A stretch of 64,000 nt of DNA, taken from the NCBI RefSeq assembly GCF_016808095.1, contig NC_068980.1:5986501-6050500 (forward strand), written 5' to 3'. Positions 59,001 to 64,000 of the stretch are shown here, piece after piece. Below the pieces are notes generated by a model. That model had not been told where the DNA came from and did no database searches. It worked only from the letters and a program-made list of their open reading frames with translations. Source of the DNA: Vigna angularis. Its lineage: Eukaryota > Streptophyta > Magnoliopsida > Fabales > Fabaceae. The translations under genes were made by a program, and so were the position numbers. Position 1 is the first letter of the stretch. Each line of letters starts with the position of its first letter.

Positions 59001-61330
59001 CCGCAGAAACAACGTAATTAGACTCAGATTTTTTGAACAGAAGATTATTGTCCCTTTATTCCCTTTCTTTTGGAAGTGCACTGCATACAGTAAGATGCAG
59101 TGAAATTATATTCGACCAACTTTTCTAAAAGGAATAAGATTCTAAGTCCCATGGACAATTCTCAAACTTAGGGATTACTTTACCTTAATTTTAAACCATG
59201 TAGGAATTTTAGTTTAATATCTATATATGGCAAACATTCTTAATTTTGCTGTTAGTTTGATACTAAAAGTTTGGTTTTTATAAATGTAACAGAAAAAATT
59301 AAAAAGAATGTATTGAATTGAAATTTTAAAACCTATTAATAGATTAAAAAAAGTTTTAAAAATCATCTGTACTCGCAATAAAACATATTATATTAGTTTA
59401 TTATAATATAGATTATGATAGGTTAACAACTTTTTAACCATTGTATCATTATTTTATTGATTTATATATTTAAAATGCATCCATCATAAAAGTATGTGAT
59501 GTTAGAAAAAAAATATTCTAACTGTGAATTCCATGTTAAAGAATAGTATGTTGAAATTTCTATATTCTTGAACACTATACAAGAATATCATTAGACTTTA
59601 TCATCTCTTTAAAAAATTGATAATGTTAGTTAAATACCACATTATAGTTATTTACATCATCTTAAAGTCTTAATTTAATAACATACTACATTTGAAAACA
59701 AACCTTTAAAATCTTCTTAAATTATATTATAGTATACTCTCAACAAATTTTTACACTATAGATTGAATTCGTCATATCTATATAAATGAAATTAAGAATG
59801 TATGACAGAATCTAAATTGATAACATTTACTGTATAAATGCCAAATTCATAAGTTTTTTTATGTATGAAAACCAAATTGAAAAATTAGTTATATTTATGA
59901 AAAGATATCCGTGATCTGCTAGTGGGTAAAAGAAGAGAAAAATTGTACAATGCTTCTGATGTAACGTATGCAATCTTCTAATTTAAACGACTTGCACAAG
60001 TTACATTATTGCACATGGTTTTCTCTAAAAATAGGATAGAATATGTTAGTTAATCATGTTCACCACAGACATCAGGTTAAATTAAATAAAAAAATTTAAA
60101 ATTTTCATACGGATCAATTTTGATATTAATTCATTTAAGATCTAATTCATTTGGATTGAGCATGCAGTGACTCAGTTACTTTTTAAATTTGTTTTTAAAT
60201 TGTATTTAGTATTTATAATGATTTTAGATTATATTATATTTTTTATGTATTTTGAATTATTTGTAGAGTTTTACATATTTTTTTTTAATTTATTTAAATT
60301 TGAATTAGAAAAAAAAATTGTTATTTATTTTAATTAAAAAAAACATTTTAATTAAGTAAACACTATAGCCCGTGTAATTTACATTCAGCCGAATCAAATT
60401 CAATTTTTTTCTCATCAGAGACACTGTTTTATTTTTGTACAAAGTTATTGACAATTTGCATTAAAAAAAGTGACCGAATTTAGAAATATGTAAGTATTAG
60501 TTGCTCCAATATGTGACACCTATTATGCAGCTGGAACTGATGTTTACTATGCTCATTCTTGTTTTCATTTTGGCAGTCTGCAAAATTTAACAACTTAAAT
60601 AGCTAAAAGCAAGTAGAATATACTCTGTTGTTAATTTTTTTTTGGATAAAGAGTATAATATTCTTTAGATTATTCTACCGAAATAGTATAGTGCGATGAA
60701 CTTGGAGTCCTTCTTTTGTATTATTCTGTTATTTTAATGAATAAAGGATGAATGAGATGTTGGCAATACATATGGACAGCAGAATGTCTTCATGCATTAC
60801 CATTCAGTTTTGGGAACTGATAATGTTATAACGAAAATGGAAGCATAAAGAAAATATAAAGATAAATGACATAGACCTGAAAGAAAAAACGAATATACAT
60901 CATTTCAAATTCTTACTTTGTTCCTTTAAATATAATTTTAAATAATCAAATCACTATGATAAATTCTTATAATTTGAATCAAATGACATATTTTATAATA
61001 GTGTTTCAAATTCTAAATAAAATAAATACCTTATAAAGATTCTTCATTCACACACCTTTCAGACTTTGTATCCTTTCTGCAGTATGATTTATATCATTTG
61101 TAAGGATATGACAGACAGTCTACATAAAAAGCAATTATCCATTGTAATAGGTTAAAACAAAAGGAAACCTACGAGTAACTTGTCTCTATTTGATTGGAAT
61201 CGGCATGAAGAGCTACTCATGCAAACATTCTTGTTGCAGTCTCTAATAATTGCAGACCTCAACAGAGGTTAACCACTTTGAAATCTCCATAGTTGCTATA
61301 TAGTACAAACGACCAACAAACAGCAGAAAT
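59001..61330. other. Promoter region of CPA, then AT-rich spacer
   Basis: The first few hundred bases upstream of the amidase must hold its promoter, but no clear TATA was picked out. From 59.2 to 61.2 kb the sequence is AT-rich without recognised genes or structured repeats. Confidence 0.45.
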
Positions 61331-61333
61331 TCC

Positions 61334-61341
61334 TATAAATA
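61334..61341 (+). promoter_or_regulatory. TATA box of the germin-like gene
   Basis: TATAAATA 94 bp upstream of the first ATG, a standard plant core-promoter distance. Confidence 0.75.
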
Positions 61342-61427
61342 AATGTTCCTGAAATCTGAAACACCACACCATCTTCAAACTATACACTTTGCTCAACTCA
61401 GAGACAGTCATAGTAATAGTAATATTA

Positions 61428-62051
61428 ATGATAATCATGTCTTCCACCACCTTTAAAGTACTGACACTGATCATATCAGTTTTCAGCATCATGCAGATAT
61501 CTTCTGCTGGTGATCCTGACATCCTCACTGACTTCATAGTCCCTCCCAACACCACTCTTGATGGCAACTTCTTCACCTTCACAGGCTTCCGTTCCTTGTT
61601 TTCATCGAGCACTCTCTCAGGTTTCAAAGTGCAGAAAGCAAGCAAAGCAGAATTTCCTGCTCTTGATGGACAAAGTGTCTCGTATGCAGTGCTTGAATTC
61701 CCTGGTGGGAGTGTGAACCCTCCACACACGCACCCTCGTTCTGCAGAGTTACTTTTCAACGTTCAGGGTTCCCTTCAAGTGGGGTTTGTGGACACAACCA
61801 ATAAGCTCTTCACTCAGACACTACAAACTGGAGACGTGTTTGTGTTCCCAAAGGGTCTGGTGCACTTCCAGTACAATTCGGATACGCAGAAGCCTGCAGT
61901 GGCCATATCTGCCTTTGGAAGTGCCAGTGCTGGGACTGTGTCCATTCCCACCACTCTCTTTAACACCTCCATTGATGACAATGTTTTGGCTTTGGCCTTC
62001 AAGACTGATGTTGCCACCATTCAAACTTTGAAGAAAGGCTTTGCTCCCTAA
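61428..62051 (+). CDS. Germin-like protein (cupin), Cys-poor GLP9-type
   Basis: An intronless gene of 207 residues. Two in-frame ATGs (61428 and 61437) are close; the first is used here. A signal peptide runs to about residue 28 (ending MQISSAG). The cupin metal site is complete: H100 and H102 in PPHTHPRSAELLF, E107 in the same block, and H146 in PKGLVHFQYN. Germin box 1 has G-x5-H-x-H-x3-4-E spacing and box 2 the G-D-V-F-x-F-P sequence. The mature protein has no cysteine, unlike classical germins that have an N-terminal Cys pair. Germin-like proteins are secreted hexameric Mn-binding apoplastic proteins; some act as oxalate oxidase or superoxide dismutase, but activity cannot be told here. 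A possible AATAAA signal lies near 62226. Confidence 0.93.
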   Translation: MIIMSSTTFKVLTLIISVFSIMQISSAGDPDILTDFIVPPNTTLDGNFFTFTGFRSLFSSSTLSGFKVQKASKAEFPALDGQSVSYAVLEFPGGSVNPPHTHPRSAELLFNVQGSLQVGFVDTTNKLFTQTLQTGDVFVFPKGLVHFQYNSDTQKPAVAISAFGSASAGTVSIPTTLFNTSIDDNVLALAFKTDVATIQTLKKGFAP

Positions 62052-62596
62052 GAGTGATGATCATGATGATGGCTAGAATAAACTAATTACCTCCTTTAGC
62101 TTCCACATTGTGACATTTTCTGCTTTGTTATAGCAGCAGTGCTTGTATTTTGCAGTTCTATAAAGGGGTGTCAGATGCAGAATGCTTGATCCAATTATTG
62201 CTGTAATTGTAATCACCCCAAATGCAATAAAGAACCTTCTTTGTTACCAGTTTTTACACTATAATATTTTTTTATAATTAGGTAAAATTCTACCCACATA
62301 GATGTGCCTATTTACCCACATAACTCATACTTCTAGGAAAAAACTAACACTCACTAAAATAAAATTATATATTAAATTGAAAATAAAATGATAAACATAG
62401 TTTTTAATGTTTCTTCTCTAATAAATAAATCGATCCTATAAGCGAAATGTTAATACTATACTAACTATTTTTTTTCTCAACAAAAAAAACTACAACAAAT
62501 GTTTAGATTATAATTATAAGCAAAACATATATTATATCTCTACATATTAACCTCTACTTCCCCACTACCAATTGAAAGAACAAGAAAAAAATAAAA

Positions 62597-62633
<37 letters not shown>

Positions 62634-63625
62634 TGTTATGAACAACTTATTATTGTTACCAATATTTAAAAAGTAACATGATATGATTCCTCAAATTTAG
62701 CTTATTTCATTATTCAAATTAAAGAATAAGAGCGGTTAGAAAATTAGATTAAGTTTTCCAAAAAAAAACAACGGTTTTCAAGTTCTATACAATAGCAAAA
62801 TACGGATTTCATTCTAAATTAACTCACATGGAGAGTTGAGAAAAAAAAGGTCATAAAAGAATATAAGTACACCTATAACTAGAAATAATTTGGCGAATTA
62901 GGGGTTTTTTTTATTGACGCCAATTGAAATAACTTAATTTTGTAGTCAATACGAAAACGTTATTTCTTATTGCTGCTGAGATTATTTAAATGTTAATATA
63001 ATTTTTTTTCTATTTTTAATTAATAATTTTTAATTTTTTTAACTAATATTAAGGGTAGGCTATTTCTCTATGCAAGTCAACCAAATATTTTAATTGAAGT
63101 ATTAGTTTTCATATTGGATATTTTTGCATTTATTAATAATTAAAATACTTTATTCAAATGCAAAAAATAAAATTTAATAAATTTGAATTACTTTATCTAG
63201 CTACAACATTTTAAAAATTAAATCATTTAAAATAAAAGTAATTTAAATTCAGAATTTTTTAATTTTCTTGAAATTGTAAAAGTTTATATCCAAAGATTAT
63301 TTTAGTTAATTTGTGAAGTACATAAGCACATGACATGGTATGGTACCCTGTCCCTGAATCTTAGTAAGAAAAAAAAAATTAACTATTACCTTGCTTTCAA
63401 TTTATTTTTAAGAATATTTTGATCATTAACAAAAATAAATATTATATTTATAAAATATAAAATAATAAATATAAAACGTGTCTACAAATTTATTGATATG
63501 AAAATAATAGTAAAAAAATTCAGAAACACGTCAATATATGCTCCTGAAAGTAGGTTCAGCGTAGAGATTTTGAGCCATACTGCACCTTCCTCTCCATTTT
63601 TTTACTCTTATTTAAAAATTAAAAA
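62052..63625. other. 3' UTR and AT-rich intergenic DNA
   Basis: CAATAAAG at 62225-62232 may be the polyadenylation signal of the germin-like gene. A (TA)n run lies at 62601-62630. The rest is AT-rich and holds nothing recognised. Confidence 0.5.
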
Positions 63626-63628
63626 AAA

Positions 63629-63636
63629 AAACCCTA
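63629..63636 (+). promoter_or_regulatory. Telo-box AAACCCTA of right-edge gene
   Basis: AAACCCTAAAACC at 63629 and a further AAACCCTG-like word near 63645 precede a CT-rich leader. Telo-boxes mark promoters of growth-linked plant genes. Confidence 0.5.
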
Positions 63637-63775
63637 AAACCTAAAAACCCTGAAAATCTAAGAATCCTTCTTCCTTCTCTCGCGACAGTCTCTCACCCTT
63701 TCACTTCCATCTCTGCGATCCCCGCTGTCGGAGAAAAATCTGTCCGTGAATCCATTTTTGGAGCGAGCATTGTGC

Positions 63776-64000
63776 ATGCCTACCCTTGCCTGCATCTGGT
63801 GAGTTCATTTTTTCACTCTTTCTTTTCCGATTTGGGGGTGGAATGTGTAGTGAAAGCATATTCTTATTCCCTGTTTTTTAGCCAGAGGGCTTGAGGGTTA
63901 TTGCAAAAGTGTCACGTGTGTTTGTAACCTCACCGGAAATAGCTCGGAGCAAGTCCAGATAAGGTGCCGCTGTGATCGGAAATTTCTGCACACGTGTGTT
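63776..64000 (+). CDS. Possible 5' end of a gene running off the window
   Basis: After the telo-box and a CT-rich leader (63660-63720) comes ATG at 63776, reading MPTLACI and then a strong donor TG/GTGAGT at 63798/63799. The rest to the window end would be intron. The ATG could equally be in a 5' UTR exon. The product is unknown. Confidence 0.35.

Noticed and set aside
61259..61759. 166-codon antisense ORF across the germin-like gene start
   Set aside because: Antisense to a well-supported gene with promoter and signal peptide; no family features.

Overview
The window is nuclear DNA from a dicot plant. I infer a legume of the Phaseolus/Vigna type from protein character, intron structure and repeat style, but I cannot fix the species. 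It is AT-rich and gene-sparse, with many (TA)n microsatellites, short introns and no prokaryote-like operons. Eight complete protein-coding genes are supported by reading splice sites in frame, together with one gene start at the right edge, two gene fragments and a full set of small repeats.

Layout. 1-4.3 kb holds one copy of a dispersed AT-rich repeat (called R1 here), a cluster of GC-rich imperfect palindromes and an intact miniature LTR retrotransposon (2114-3168, 5-bp target duplication). 4738-6326 (+) encodes ribosomal protein uL1/RPL10A. 6.3-17.9 kb is intergenic: microsatellites, decayed transposons, and two adjacent captured gene fragments at about 15.1-16.1 kb (one resembling the N-terminus of chloroplast sensor kinase, the other a plant BNR/sialidase-like protein). 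18-32.8 kb is a tandem duplication around two GH17 beta-1,3-glucanase genes (22561-23977 and 31155-32767, both +). It carries three copies of R1, a 33-bp minisatellite and younger insertions. A three-exon CLE signalling-peptide gene (20335-19758, -) lies between two R1 copies in the first unit only. No single long ORF shows this gene.

37.7-39.3 kb (-) is a penta-EF-hand calcium-binding protein of the CML49/50 type. 39.4-45.9 kb is AT-rich intergenic DNA with a transposon-like element. 45951-49448 (+) is a CRIB-RhoGAP (ROPGAP). 52109-52804 (+) is a FANTASTIC FOUR-like protein. 59000-55161 (-) is N-carbamoylputrescine amidase in nine exons. 61428-62051 (+) is a germin-like protein. A telo-box promoter and first exon of another gene appear at 63.6-63.8 kb.

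The genes do not form one pathway. Their roles are translation, callose/beta-glucan turnover, peptide signalling, calcium sensing, ROP GTPase signalling, meristem/leaf development, polyamine synthesis and the apoplastic cupin family. The most notable points are the CLE gene, the conserved alternative C-termini of the glucanase pair (GPI-anchor exon versus read-through tail), a GC-AG intron in RPL10A, and the history of R1-associated rearrangement. All calls come from reading the sequence; no database search was run.
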